A stretch of DNA of 64,000 nucleotides from Imperialibacter sp. EC-SDR9 (GTDB taxonomy: Bacteria; Bacteroidota; Bacteroidia; Cytophagales; Cyclobacteriaceae), in NCBI RefSeq assembly GCF_902498805.1, contig NZ_LR701581.1, positions 1 through 64,000 on the forward strand. The letters are read 5' to 3'. The position numbers were made by a program, and so were the translations under genes. This document shows positions 15,721 through 24,673 of the stretch, one piece after another. Under the pieces are notes generated by a model. It did not search any database and had not been told where the DNA came from. It saw nothing but the letters and a program-made list of their open reading frames with translations. The number at the start of each line of letters is the position of its first letter. Within the stretch, counting starts at the first letter, position 1.

Positions 15721-16224
15721 TTATTTAGTTGTTTCAAAATGGGTTTTTAATTCTTCTTTGATTCTCAGCTTCCGGGTGGAGATGTTGGATGCCGAGAGCC
15801 CCATGACTTCTGCTATTTCTTTGTTGCTACACCCTTCCAGTTGCAATACCACAATCGCCTTGTCGACAGGCTTGAGCAGGTCGATGGCACGGTAAAGATG
15901 CTCCAGGTTTTCATCTGTCGTTTCGGCCTGCACCTGCATAATTTCTCCTTCGCTGTATTTGCTTGCCTGCACCGCACTTCTTGTCGTTACTTTTCTCAGA
16001 TGAGAGATGGAAGTGTTAAGAGCGATTCGGTAGGTCCAGGTAGAAACGGCGTAGGTGTCGTCGTAATTGGGAAATGCTTTCCACAACTGTAGGGTGATGT
16101 CCTGCATCAAGTCCTTGCGCTCCTCTTCGTCTTTGCAGTAGACCCTGGCTACTTTGGCGATCAGCTTTTTGCAGCTTTCGAGGTAGTCTATGAAGAGGGC
16201 TTCCTGTTGTTGCGTTCGTTTCAC
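15721..16224 (-). CDS. ECF sigma-70 family RNA polymerase sigma factor
   Basis: This 167-residue protein has sigma region 2 (DLMQDITLQLWKAFPNYDD and TWTYRIALNTSISHLRK) and region 4 (LLKPVDKAIVVLQLEGCSNK, then EIAEVMGLSASNISTRKLRIK, a helix-turn-helix). No region 1 or 3 is present, as expected for an ECF factor. It would direct RNA polymerase to a small regulon. The next gene, 8 bases downstream, encodes a membrane protein that may control it. Start at ATG 16224. Confidence 0.92.
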   Translation of the reverse strand: MKRTQQQEALFIDYLESCKKLIAKVARVYCKDEEERKDLMQDITLQLWKAFPNYDDTYAVSTWTYRIALNTSISHLRKVTTRSAVQASKYSEGEIMQVQAETTDENLEHLYRAIDLLKPVDKAIVVLQLEGCSNKEIAEVMGLSASNISTRKLRIKEELKTHFETTK

Positions 16225-16347
16225 CTTGCTGAGTTTAAGCGATTTTTTTAATGCTTTTACTTCATTATTCGCATGAGGTGCAGAAATGTCACAACAGTGG
16301 GGAGTTTTTTCTAAAAAAAATAAACAGGAGCCATTCCTGAGGACATC

Positions 16348-16722
16348 CTATTCGATGTGTTTCCTTAAGAGTGTATAGTTTTTAGTGCTGTCTCCCGGAG
16401 TCAAAATGGGCATCGTATAGTCGCCTTTTGGCACAAACACAGGCATTCTGTCGTTGGATGACTCTGCGATTTGGCCAGGCAGGTCGTCCGCAATGGTAAT
16501 ATCTATCTCGTTGTCAGAGTTAAAATTTTTGAAGACGAACGGATGCACTTTATTACCAGGGATATTCAAAGGCGACAAATATGAGAAGGTATCAAAGGGT
16601 CGTACAGGCGTGGGTTTTATGTTGCCAGTGCCCGGCGTTATGCCAGCTTGAGACATTGCAACTGTTGCCGCTAAACACATGAATAGGGTAAGGACGAGCC
16701 TGTTCTTCACTTGTTTTGCCAT
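16348..16722 (-). CDS. Small exported protein, unrecognised
   Basis: From ATG 16722 the product is 124 residues with a signal peptide (MAKQVKNRLVLTLFMCLAAT, cut near AMSQA). The mature part is proline-rich at first (GNIKPTPVRPFDTFSYLSP) and then has strand-like segments; no family is recognised. The open frame extends three codons to a TTG at 16731. Neighbours give no clear clue. Confidence 0.6.
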   Translation of the reverse strand: MAKQVKNRLVLTLFMCLAATVAMSQAGITPGTGNIKPTPVRPFDTFSYLSPLNIPGNKVHPFVFKNFNSDNEIDITIADDLPGQIAESSNDRMPVFVPKGDYTMPILTPGDSTKNYTLLRKHIE

Positions 16723-16787
16723 TTGATTCAATACAATATATAAAAAATGCAGCTAATTGCCTCCGAACCACGGCAAAGTCGCCGTCA

Positions 16788-17966
16788 TCATTCTTTCACC
16801 CACAACAGTGGCTGTCGGACAAAGAAATTCCTTATTACTTCATCCTTTTCCGACTCTGCCGGGAGGGTTTTCCAGAAATCCAGGTACTTCCTGTCGTTGT
16901 AGGCCAAGCTGGCAAACAGCAGCGCCGGGTGCCTCATGGGCCAGTCTTCAAAGTACATCACGTCGGCCTGATGGGGCCACGAAGTCTTGTTTTCGATATA
17001 TGGAAACATGAAATCGACTGCGTTTTTGATCGACGCACTATCCGTTTGGTATTGCCAGACCTCTGGATACCTTTCCCCCAGGATGTGTAACAAAGTGTAC
17101 ATGGCATCGAGGTTGAAGAGGGAGTAGCCATAGGGCTTAGTGCGGCCCAGCTCTTTGGGGAAAGACCCGTTGGCGTCTATTTGCTCCGGCAGGAGTGTTT
17201 TTTCGAAAAACTCTTTGGTGCTCAACAGCAGCGAGTCGTTTGCTGTAAACCGGGCATACATAGCCACCTGCATAGCCCAGCAGGTGCTGTGGTTGTTGCC
17301 ATTGTCCCGCTCTTCGATGCCGTAAGGATGGGTGGTGATCCAACCGTTGAATTGAGCGAACCAGGTTTTGGTTTTTTCCAGCGCATCATCTTTCAGTAAA
17401 CCATTTTCTTCCAGTACCATCAGCGCCTGCGCCACTTCTACCAAATGAATAGCGTCGATGATGCCAATGCCCCTGCCAGTCACCCGGCCGAAAATAGCCT
17501 GGCTGCACAGCATGTCGGGGTTCATGCGGGTAGCCTCATTCACAAACCAGGCATTGCTGTGCTCAATGGCTTTCAGGGCGTATTTGTCTTCGTGATTGAT
17601 TGTCCAGGCAGCGACCAATGTGGGTACGATGATGCTCAGCCGCCGCATGCGGTTGCGGTGCTCCACAAAGTTATCGGGATTGGTGAGGCCGTCTTTCCTG
17701 ATGTACGGGCCCGCAGGATTTTCAGGGTCAGGCCACCAGTAATCGCCCTCTGAGTAGAAGTCGTGCGGGCCGCCAGCCGAGCGGGGGCTTGTGACTTCGG
17801 TGATGGTTTGAATGTCGGCTGTCAGGTAGTCGTCGGCTGCGGTGAGCACCCTTTCTTTCTCCAATGCAACTAGTTCATCCCTCAGCCCTTTTTCAGGAGC
17901 GGTGCAGCCTAAAACCGTTAGTGCCAGACAGGAATAATAAAAGACCAACCGATATTGCATGCTCAT
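16788..17966 (-). CDS. Alginate lyase family lipoprotein
   Basis: From ATG 17966 the protein is 392 residues with a lipoprotein signal (MSMQYRLVFYYSCLALTVLG then C). It matches the alginate lyase superfamily (Pfam PF05426, alpha/alpha toroid): GGPHDFYSEGDYWWPDP, the conserved NNHSTCW segment that holds an active-site asparagine and histidine in the family, and KPYGYSLFNLDAMYTL. It probably breaks down a uronic-acid polysaccharide by beta-elimination at the outer membrane or in the periplasm; the exact substrate is not visible. It is not linked to a SusCD pair. Confidence 0.85.
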   Translation of the reverse strand: MSMQYRLVFYYSCLALTVLGCTAPEKGLRDELVALEKERVLTAADDYLTADIQTITEVTSPRSAGGPHDFYSEGDYWWPDPENPAGPYIRKDGLTNPDNFVEHRNRMRRLSIIVPTLVAAWTINHEDKYALKAIEHSNAWFVNEATRMNPDMLCSQAIFGRVTGRGIGIIDAIHLVEVAQALMVLEENGLLKDDALEKTKTWFAQFNGWITTHPYGIEERDNGNNHSTCWAMQVAMYARFTANDSLLLSTKEFFEKTLLPEQIDANGSFPKELGRTKPYGYSLFNLDAMYTLLHILGERYPEVWQYQTDSASIKNAVDFMFPYIENKTSWPHQADVMYFEDWPMRHPALLFASLAYNDRKYLDFWKTLPAESEKDEVIRNFFVRQPLLWVKE

Positions 17967-18042
17967 CAGGGTGAATCGCTTAATCAAACAGCTAATATAA
18001 GCAATGACCGATATTTAGGATGTGAGATGCTGGAGTACTCGA

Positions 18043-20670
18043 CTAATCATACCGCAGGGTCTTGCTTGGATCCAGCTTCATTACACGCAGCAGTTCTCTG
18101 GAGACGGTACCTGTTGAAATGACCAACAGCAGGACCAGCGTGGCCACGAATGGCGTGGCTGTCAGCGAGACATGGTAGCCGAAATTCTGCAACCACTCGT
18201 TGGCAACGTAATAGCCAACCGGCCAGGCAATGGCGCTGGCAAGGAGAATAGCGGTGAGAAACTGTTTCGAGAATAGGTTGGAGATGTGCAGGTAGTTGGC
18301 ACCCAGCACTTTCCTAATCCCTACCTCTTTGGTTTTTTGCTGCGTCACAAACCTTATGTAGCCAAACAATCCTAGGCAGGTGGTGATCAGTGCCAGCAAG
18401 GCCATAGCTCCCAATCCGCCAGCAAGGCGCTTTTCAGTTTGGTACAGTCTGGCAAACTCGTCGTCCAAAAAAGTGTACTCAAAAGGAAACTCAGGAAACT
18501 TGTCTGACCAGGTGGCTTCCAGGTGAGCGAGCCCCTCGGGAATACGGTTGCCGTCGAGCTTGACGTTGATATAGAAGTACCAGTAGGGCTTGACCAGAAA
18601 AATCATCGGCTTGATGGTCGAATGGAGCGACTCAAAGTGGACGTCGGGTATCACACCTATCACTTTGCCTTTTCTTTTTTCGACTGGTTCGCCCGGGTCG
18701 CCTGTGTTGAATTCGGTATCCAGTGTAGCTCCAACCGGGCGGTCGATTCCCAGCAGCTTCACGGCGCTTTCATTGAGAATAAATGACCTCTTATCGCCAC
18801 CAGCTATCCTTTCGAAGCCCTGGCCTTCGAGAAAATCAATTTTGTAGGTAGTGAAAAAGTCTTCGTCTACCGAATTGGCTGCTATTTTGATCTCTTCCTG
18901 CCCGTTGTAGGTCACACCAATGGTGTTGCCAATGCCGTCGGTGGGTTTGTAAAAGGAAAGAGAGACATTTTCGATCGCCGGATTGGTCATGAGGCTGTTT
19001 TTGAAAACGTCCGGGTTCTCACGGATTTGACGGCCATGAGGGATGTAGATCACCTGGTCTTTGGAATACCCAATGGATTGATTTTGCACGTAGTTGATTT
19101 GCTCGAAAATCACCAAACAAAAAATGATCAGGGCTGACGCAAATACATACTGAAGCGTGAGCAACGCTTTTCGCAGGAAGACGCCGGCCTTCCTTCTTTT
19201 CAGTTGAATTGATTCCGCAATATTGGACCTGGAAAAAATAATGGCAGGATAAAGCCCGGTCACCAGGGTCGTAACGATGATCAGACCCGGCAGTGCAAGG
19301 AGTAACCAGAGGTGCTGGGCGAGGTCCAGCGTCACGTTGGACACCATCAGGTAATTGAATCCGTCGATGCTCAGTGGCAGCATCAAAAGGGCCATTCCAA
19401 AACTGACTGTGACGAGGAGGAATGTTTCAAATACAAATTGCGAAATCACCTGCGCCCTTGATGCCCCAATGGCCCTGCGGATGCCCACTTCTTTCGCTCG
19501 CTCATGCAGTTGTGCCACCGTGAGTGTCACGAAGTTGATCGACGTAATGATCAGGATCAAAAGCCCTACTGCCACAGCCAGCTGAGGGTAGATGGAGTCG
19601 ATCACGTTGGCATAGTTAGTAATGACCGAAGGGTCGGTATGAATGGACTGCACAGGCTGCAGAAATCCAAGGTAGGCTTCGCTCGGCTTTTCAGTGTCCT
19701 TCACATATTTGGCTACAAAAGCTGGGAAGCTTTCTTCCAATTGATCCTTGCTCGTTGCAGGAGTAAGCTTTGCATAGGTGTAGCAGTAGTTCATGTTCCA
19801 ACTGTCGGTAATGCTGGGTGGGAAAAGCGCTTCCGTTGTACTGAACGACACCAGAAAGTCGAAATTGATGTGCATGTTGTCGGGCCAGCGTTCGATAACG
19901 CCTGTTACTTTAAGGCTGGCGAAGTCTCCGTTCCATTTGAACTCGATCAGGTCGCCGGGCACCACCGGATGATCGAAATATTTTTCTGCCGCTGCGCTGG
20001 TCAGCACCACACTGTAAGGCTCCTGAAGGGCAGTAGCAGGGTTGCCCTGAAAATCGTCGAATGGGAATACCTGCAGAAAATTGCCATCGGCCCACATCAT
20101 TTTTTCTTCATAAAAAAATCTGTCTTCTTTTCTGAAGAGCGTTTTTGAGCGGTCTTTGAAGAAATGAGTGAACAGGTATTCCGGGTATTCACTCTGCAGC
20201 GTGTTGGCAAGCGGAAATGTGGTAGTGGCTACTTTGCCAGCCTCTGTGATTCGACCGATCCGATAAATATGATCGGCTTGAGTATGGAAGGAGTCGAACG
20301 ACTGCTCATAGTTGTTATAGAACAGGGAGAGCAACAGGGCCGCTAGACCCAACGAAAGCCCTATTACTCTGATGACGCTGTATAGCAGGTTTCTTTTGAA
20401 CAGCCGGAGGGAGGAGGTAAGGAAATTGCTGAGCATGGTAAAATGACTTAAGATGGAAATAGTTTCTTTATTGAGTTCGGGCAGGCCTCTTTGTTCAAAC
20501 CTGCCCAGCACCTGATCGTAGGCATCTCTGAACGACTCGCCCACCGCCATGCGATCCTCTATTTCGCTGCACACATGGTCTACCAGGTCTTCGTGTAAAG
20601 GATCATAGGTAACACCCTTCCTCCTGAGGTCTTTTTCGATCAGTTCGATTTGCGAGTCTTTCAGTTTCAT
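18043..20670 (-). CDS. FtsX/MacB-type ABC transporter permease with N-terminal prefix
   Basis: This 875-residue protein has a cytoplasmic prefix (residues 1-75, with HEDLVDHVCSEIEDRMAVGE) and then two MacB periplasmic core plus FtsX blocks: a membrane segment near 90-110, a periplasmic domain, and membrane bundles with the motif RAKEVGIRRAIGASRAQVIS, repeated as KTKEVGIRKVLGANYLHISN. It overlaps the PadR gene by 4 bp (ATGA) and so is co-translated with it. No ATPase gene is adjacent; it may use one encoded elsewhere. Such permeases often take part in mechanotransmission or efflux and envelope stress. Confidence 0.88.
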   Translation of the reverse strand: MKLKDSQIELIEKDLRRKGVTYDPLHEDLVDHVCSEIEDRMAVGESFRDAYDQVLGRFEQRGLPELNKETISILSHFTMLSNFLTSSLRLFKRNLLYSVIRVIGLSLGLAALLLSLFYNNYEQSFDSFHTQADHIYRIGRITEAGKVATTTFPLANTLQSEYPEYLFTHFFKDRSKTLFRKEDRFFYEEKMMWADGNFLQVFPFDDFQGNPATALQEPYSVVLTSAAAEKYFDHPVVPGDLIEFKWNGDFASLKVTGVIERWPDNMHINFDFLVSFSTTEALFPPSITDSWNMNYCYTYAKLTPATSKDQLEESFPAFVAKYVKDTEKPSEAYLGFLQPVQSIHTDPSVITNYANVIDSIYPQLAVAVGLLILIITSINFVTLTVAQLHERAKEVGIRRAIGASRAQVISQFVFETFLLVTVSFGMALLMLPLSIDGFNYLMVSNVTLDLAQHLWLLLALPGLIIVTTLVTGLYPAIIFSRSNIAESIQLKRRKAGVFLRKALLTLQYVFASALIIFCLVIFEQINYVQNQSIGYSKDQVIYIPHGRQIRENPDVFKNSLMTNPAIENVSLSFYKPTDGIGNTIGVTYNGQEEIKIAANSVDEDFFTTYKIDFLEGQGFERIAGGDKRSFILNESAVKLLGIDRPVGATLDTEFNTGDPGEPVEKRKGKVIGVIPDVHFESLHSTIKPMIFLVKPYWYFYINVKLDGNRIPEGLAHLEATWSDKFPEFPFEYTFLDDEFARLYQTEKRLAGGLGAMALLALITTCLGLFGYIRFVTQQKTKEVGIRKVLGANYLHISNLFSKQFLTAILLASAIAWPVGYYVANEWLQNFGYHVSLTATPFVATLVLLLVISTGTVSRELLRVMKLDPSKTLRYD

Positions 20671-21005
20671 GCCGTGCCAGTATTAGGTTGCATCAAAAGC
20701 TTCATGGTTGACATGAAACGCTCAAGCTCTTCCATACGCACGACGGCTTCGGAGGTGCCTGCCGTGGTGATGGAGTAATAGCGCCGCACTCTGCGACCAA
20801 TATTCACCTTCTCCATTTTCAGGAATCCTTCTTCTGTCATCTTATGCAGAATAGGATAAAGAGAGCCCTCAGGCAGTTGTATTTCCCCTTTCGATTCCTC
20901 CTTTACCCGCTGGCTTATTTCATAGCCATACATTCTTTTGTTCTCGTTCAATAGTTTGAGAATCACGGTTTGATAGGTGCCTTTGAGGAGTTGCGATGAG
21001 TACAT
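20667..21005 (-). CDS. PadR family transcriptional regulator
   Basis: From ATG 21005 the protein is 112 residues. The winged-helix core reads LLKGTYQTVILKLLNENKRM, YGYEISQRVKEESKGEIQLP and EGSLYPILHKMTEEGFLKME, typical PadR, with a short C-terminal dimerisation helix. It probably represses its own operon, including the permease downstream; a candidate promoter with repeated ATGCAAT half-sites lies just upstream. The open frame extends 20 codons further, but that stretch contains the promoter. Confidence 0.92.
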   Translation of the reverse strand: MYSSQLLKGTYQTVILKLLNENKRMYGYEISQRVKEESKGEIQLPEGSLYPILHKMTEEGFLKMEKVNIGRRVRRYYSITTAGTSEAVVRMEELERFMSTMKLLMQPNTGTA

Positions 21006-21020
21006 AGTTAATAAGTTGTA

Positions 21021-21053
21021 ATGCAATATATCGCTATGCAATGTATTAACAAA
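21021..21053 (-). promoter_or_regulatory. Candidate promoter and operator of the PadR operon
   Basis: On the minus strand a -33-like TTTG (21053-21050) is separated by 19 bases from TATATTGC (21030-21023), close to the Bacteroidota -7 consensus TAnnTTTG. Direct repeats ATGCAATAT (21021-21029) and ATGCAATGT (21036-21044), 15 bp apart, overlap the -7 element and spacer. This is a fitting place for a PadR repressor site. Confidence 0.4.
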
Positions 21054-21153
21054 GTGATCAATCAAATTTTGAATGTCAATAGGAGAAATTTGCCAGAATG
21101 TGTGGCGTTCGGTAACAGGGTATTAACTTGAATAACTATTCACAAGCGAGAAC

Positions 21154-22137
21154 ATGAGAGCAATTGTTATTACAAGCCCAGGTGACCCGGAGGTTTTGCA
21201 GTCGGCAGAGAGACCAATTCCTGAAATCAAGTCGGAGGAGGTGCTGATCAAAGTAGCTGCGGCCGGAGTCAACCGTCCGGACATTATTCAAAGAGAAGGA
21301 CGCTATCCTGCACCTCCCGGCGTGCCTGCTGACATACCCGGCCTGGAGGTGGCGGGCGTGGTGGAGCATGTCGGTGTCGACGAAAAAAGGTGGAGACCTG
21401 GCGACAAAGTATGTGCTCTGCTGGCAGGTGGAGGCTATGCGGAGTACGTGGCTGTACCAGGCGTACAGTGTTTGCCGGTACCTGAAGGACTTTCTTTCGA
21501 AGAGGCGGCGTCTCTTCCCGAAACCTTTTTCACCGTATGGACGAATGTGTTTGACCGTGGGAGGTTTGTGTCTGGTGAAAGCTTTCTTGTGCATGGAGGT
21601 ACATCGGGTATTGGAGTGGCCGCTATTCAAATGGTGAAAGCCCTGGGAGGAAGGGTGTACGCTACCGCCGGTACAGACGAAAAATGTGCTTTCGCAGAAA
21701 AGCTAGGCGCTGTAAAATGTGTGAATTATAAGAAAGAGAATTTTGCTGAAGTGATCAAGATCCTTGAGCCTAAAGGTGTCGATGTCATCCTTGACATGAT
21801 TGGTGGGGACTACACACCAAAAAACGTTGGGTTGCTTGCCACAGAGGGCAGGTTACTGATCATCAATGCGATGGGTGGTGCCAACAGCCCGATTGATTTG
21901 ATGCGGGTGATGGTTAAAAGATTGACAATCACAGGTTCCACGCTGCGGGTGCGTGAAACTACTTTCAAAGGAGCTATCGCCGCCAACCTTGAAAAGCATA
22001 TCTGGCCGCTGCTGGATGCGGGCAGGATTATGCCCGTGATTTACCAGACTTTTCCGTTAGCATCAGCGGCTGAAGCTCATAAGCTAGTTGAAAGCAGCGA
22101 GCATATTGGGAAGGTTGTTCTTACTATTTCAGCTTAA
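21154..22137 (+). CDS. NAD(P)H quinone oxidoreductase, PIG3 type (MDR family)
   Basis: The 327-residue protein is a medium-chain dehydrogenase/reductase without zinc ligands. It has AGVNRPDIIQREGRYPAPPG and PADIPGLEVAGVVEHVG at the N-terminus, then the Rossmann loop VHGGTSGIGVAAIQM (nucleotide binding), and ATAGTDEKCAFAEKLGA, close to human PIG3 and its bacterial counterparts. It should reduce quinones with NADPH in the cytoplasm. Its stop codon overlaps that of the convergent pirin gene. Confidence 0.9.
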   Translation: MRAIVITSPGDPEVLQSAERPIPEIKSEEVLIKVAAAGVNRPDIIQREGRYPAPPGVPADIPGLEVAGVVEHVGVDEKRWRPGDKVCALLAGGGYAEYVAVPGVQCLPVPEGLSFEEAASLPETFFTVWTNVFDRGRFVSGESFLVHGGTSGIGVAAIQMVKALGGRVYATAGTDEKCAFAEKLGAVKCVNYKKENFAEVIKILEPKGVDVILDMIGGDYTPKNVGLLATEGRLLIINAMGGANSPIDLMRVMVKRLTITGSTLRVRETTFKGAIAANLEKHIWPLLDAGRIMPVIYQTFPLASAAEAHKLVESSEHIGKVVLTISA

Positions 22138-23030
22138 GTTTTCGGCTTCAGTCCAAAAGCCTGAGGAGGAAGCGGAACAATGTCGGTCTCGCCTTCGATT
22201 ATTGGAAAGTTCTGCTCCTGCCAATCTTTTTTCGCCTTTTCTATCAGTTGTGCGTCTGACGAAACGAAGTTCCAGTAAATGTGTCTTGTTTCCGGGAAGG
22301 GCTCCCCGCCGAAGACATACACCGTGGTGTTTTCATGCATTTCAAAATGGCAGAGGCTGCTGTCTTTGGCTACAAGAATACGTTTGGGCTCGTGCACGTT
22401 GCCTTCGTTTTCTATTTGTCCCTCAAGAATATACAGACCTACCTCACCGAAAAGGTCTTTGTTAATGTCGATGGTCTTTTTCTCTTTAGTTTTTATTTCC
22501 AGCAAAAAGAGCGGACTGTAAACCGGCACCGGCGACTTTCTGCCAAATGCCTCACCGGCTATGAGTTTGAAGCTGGCTCCGTCTTTTTCCCAGGTAGGAA
22601 TGTCTTCTTTGGTCACATGAAAAAACTCCGGTTCCATCTGTTCCAGGTGTTTAGGCAGGGCCACCCAAATCTGTAAACCGTGCAGCGTTTTGCCCGCATG
22701 CCTCAAATACTCCGGAGTTCTTTCAGAATGAACGATGCCTTTTCCAGCCGTCATCCAGTTGACTTCGCCGGGATTGATTTCCATGTGGGAGCCTAGTGTG
22801 TCTTTGTGCACGACGTGTCCTTCGAACAGGTAGGTGAGGGTAGAAAGTCCAATATGAGGATGCGGGCCGATATCCAGGTTGTCGTCCTGGCCCATGACAG
22901 CAGGGCCCATGTGGTCGATGAAGATGAACGGGCCTACCATGCGGCGGCCCCGAAAGGGGAGGAGTCGGCCGACTAAGAAATGGCCGATGTCGGCGGGGCG
23001 TTCTTCGATGATGAGGTCAATGTTTGACAT
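22134..23030 (-). CDS. Pirin family protein
   Basis: The 298-residue bicupin has all four metal ligands of pirin: H57 and H59 in GPHPHIGL, H101 and E103 in GIVHSERTP. The N-terminal cupin segment RRMVGPFIFIDHMGP is also typical. Bacterial pirins bind iron and some show quercetin 2,3-dioxygenase activity; the physiological role here is unknown. The gene ends convergently with the quinone oxidoreductase, with stop codons overlapping by 3 bases, and starts at ATG 23030. Confidence 0.93.
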   Translation of the reverse strand: MSNIDLIIEERPADIGHFLVGRLLPFRGRRMVGPFIFIDHMGPAVMGQDDNLDIGPHPHIGLSTLTYLFEGHVVHKDTLGSHMEINPGEVNWMTAGKGIVHSERTPEYLRHAGKTLHGLQIWVALPKHLEQMEPEFFHVTKEDIPTWEKDGASFKLIAGEAFGRKSPVPVYSPLFLLEIKTKEKKTIDINKDLFGEVGLYILEGQIENEGNVHEPKRILVAKDSSLCHFEMHENTTVYVFGGEPFPETRHIYWNFVSSDAQLIEKAKKDWQEQNFPIIEGETDIVPLPPQAFGLKPKT

Positions 23031-23069
23031 GCAATAGCGGGTTGATTTTGTGTTAAATATAGTGCCTAA

Positions 23070-23558
23070 CTAATCCGGTTCATAGAACTTTTTACCAACA
23101 GCCATCCGATCCATCATTTTCACAATCCTGCTGGCTTTGGTGTCTTCCGTTTTTGCATCATATACCCATTGGAGGTAGTATTTTTGTTCACTTTCTGAGA
23201 ACTTCTGAAAGTTTTCGTAGGCTTTTGGTGGCTCCATTGAGAAGCAATCGATGATTTCCTGTGGTACTTCCAGCGGGAGAGTGTCTTTGTAAAGGATGAT
23301 CTTTACGGCGTCGCCCTCTTGCTTGCCAATCTTCTTCCTGATTTCAGCTTTCACAGGCAGAAAAAGTTGGCCATTGCCCATTGGTGCAAGCTTATAGCCT
23401 TTCAACTCGTAGTCGTCGATGCTTCCACATACCCGTACCCATCCAAACGGGAAGCTTTTATCCTGTAGCACTTCGGGAATCTGAGCGTAAGTCCAGCCGC
23501 CTTTGCCGGGGAATTTTTGCAGGAGGTAGTCGCCGTTAATGAGTGGAATATCGGTCAT
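23070..23558 (-). CDS. DUF1905/YdeI-like protein
   Basis: This 162-residue protein begins with a DUF1905 barrel (GWTYAQIPEV, FGWVRVCGSIDDYELKGYKL, LFLPVKAEIRKKIGKQEGD, VKIILYKD) and ends with a YdeI/OmpD-associated helical segment (FQKFSESEQKYYLQWVYDAK, TKASRIVKMMDRMAVGKKF). Both parts often occur together in Bacteroidota proteins. The biochemical function is unknown; the protein is probably cytoplasmic. It may share a transcript with pirin, which starts 40 bases downstream of its stop. Confidence 0.85.
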   Translation of the reverse strand: MTDIPLINGDYLLQKFPGKGGWTYAQIPEVLQDKSFPFGWVRVCGSIDDYELKGYKLAPMGNGQLFLPVKAEIRKKIGKQEGDAVKIILYKDTLPLEVPQEIIDCFSMEPPKAYENFQKFSESEQKYYLQWVYDAKTEDTKASRIVKMMDRMAVGKKFYEPD

Positions 23559-23598
23559 AGCTGAAGATTGTTATGCAATTTAACTGCTTGATTCGAGT

Positions 23599-23632
23599 AA
23601 ATGAAAAATGGTGCAGGTAGGCCCGCACCATT
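23599..23632 (-). terminator. Rho-independent terminator of the DoxX-like gene
   Basis: AATGGTGC and GCACCATT (23607-23614 and 23625-23632) form an 8-bp stem round a 10-base loop. On the minus strand it is followed by TTTCATTT, about 40 bases after the stop of the DoxX-like gene. Confidence 0.65.
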
Positions 23633-23673
23633 AGTGAACTTGGATATTATGAACTCGTCAAATCTTTATTTTT

Positions 23674-24063
23674 TCAGAATACCCTGGTTTTGTGGTAGTA
23701 TACATAGGAAACGACCAGCACCAGCAGGACAATTAGAGGCAGGTACACATGTTCCATGCTGCTGTCTACAGCCAGGTGGCCTATAATCGCTGAAAGTGTG
23801 GAAATGCCAAATCCTACATAGGCCCATTCTTTTAGTCGGTGAGGCACTTGCGGAACAATAAGGAGAACACCTCCAATGATTTTTCCAATGCCAAGCTCAA
23901 CACGGAAAAAATCCGGGAAGCCAAGGTGAGCGATGCCCTCGATGGCGGGCTGTGTATTGAAAGCGATGGCACCCACGCCATCGAACAGCACGAAAATGCT
24001 CGTGAATACCCAAAAGATGACCTTGTCGCTTTTGGATGTCTTTTCTAGTGTTAAAGTAGTCAT
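23674..24063 (-). CDS. DoxX-like small membrane protein
   Basis: From ATG 24063 the product is 129 residues with four membrane segments. The pattern VIFWVFTSIFVLFDGVGAIA, FFRVELGIGKIIGGVLLIVP and LKEWAYVGFGISTLSAIIGH fits DoxX-like proteins. The family includes quinone-linked membrane proteins, but most have no known function. The open frame extends 31 codons upstream with unlike composition, so this start is preferred. It stands alone with its own terminator. Confidence 0.85.
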   Translation of the reverse strand: MTTLTLEKTSKSDKVIFWVFTSIFVLFDGVGAIAFNTQPAIEGIAHLGFPDFFRVELGIGKIIGGVLLIVPQVPHRLKEWAYVGFGISTLSAIIGHLAVDSSMEHVYLPLIVLLVLVVSYVYYHKTRVF

Positions 24064-24257
24064 GGTTGTCTCTTTTTTGGTGCGATACAAAGGTGCGGGG
24101 CTCCGACGATACATTCGATGTGTAAATACGGCAATATGAAGGGTCGATTGCGGCATAGCTTTGGTTCACCTTTTTTCCAGGTGTGGTGTAACGCATTGTC
24201 TTTACCGGGCGTCAAAAGTATTGCACATACCTACCTACACGCCTTCAAATAAAATAT

Positions 24258-24325
24258 TACTACAATTAGGAAATTATCAAAAAAATCTCTTGCTTTGAAA
24301 TACTACATTTAGGAATTAATTATCA
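24258..24325 (+). promoter_or_regulatory. Direct-repeat operator candidate upstream of PadR
   Basis: TACTACAATTAGGAA (24258-24272) and TACTACATTTAGGAA (24301-24315), each followed within ten bases by TTATCA, are 43 bp apart directly before the PadR start at 24331. Such paired sites upstream of a PadR gene suggest autoregulation. No clear TTTG/TAnnTTTG promoter could be paired with them. Confidence 0.45.
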
Positions 24326-24330
24326 GGCAA

Positions 24331-24672
24331 ATGAAGCAATTTCAACTAGGTGAGTTTGAAGAGGTAGTCATGCTCACGGTCGGTATTTTACATGGTGATG
24401 CTTACGGGGTGTCGATCAAAAAGGAAATAGAAGCCAGGCTTGGCCGCAATGTGAGTGTGGGTGCGTTACAAACGGCGTTGAAACGGCTGGAGCAAAAGGG
24501 CTACCTGCAATCGCAAGATGGAGAAGCTACCCAGGAGAGGGCGGGAAGGCCGAAGCGGTTTTTCCAAATTACAGCATTGGGCAAAAAGGCCATGGAGTAT
24601 ATCAGAAGCACCAGAAACGAGCTTTGGAATGCCATACCCAAGGTGGCGCTGGATGTGAAGTTTGCAAGTTAA
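24331..24672 (+). CDS. PadR family transcriptional regulator
   Basis: This 113-residue winged-helix protein has the PadR core LGEFEEVVMLTVGILHGDAYGV, SIKKEIEARLGRNVSVGALQ and TALKRLEQKGYLQSQDGE, followed by RAGRPKRFFQITALGKKAME. It belongs to a different PadR branch from the one at 20667, with a short C-terminal helix only. The next gene, a permease, begins one base after its stop, so it heads a three-gene operon with two permeases. It likely represses this operon. Confidence 0.93.
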   Translation: MKQFQLGEFEEVVMLTVGILHGDAYGVSIKKEIEARLGRNVSVGALQTALKRLEQKGYLQSQDGEATQERAGRPKRFFQITALGKKAMEYIRSTRNELWNAIPKVALDVKFAS

Positions 24673-24673
24673 T

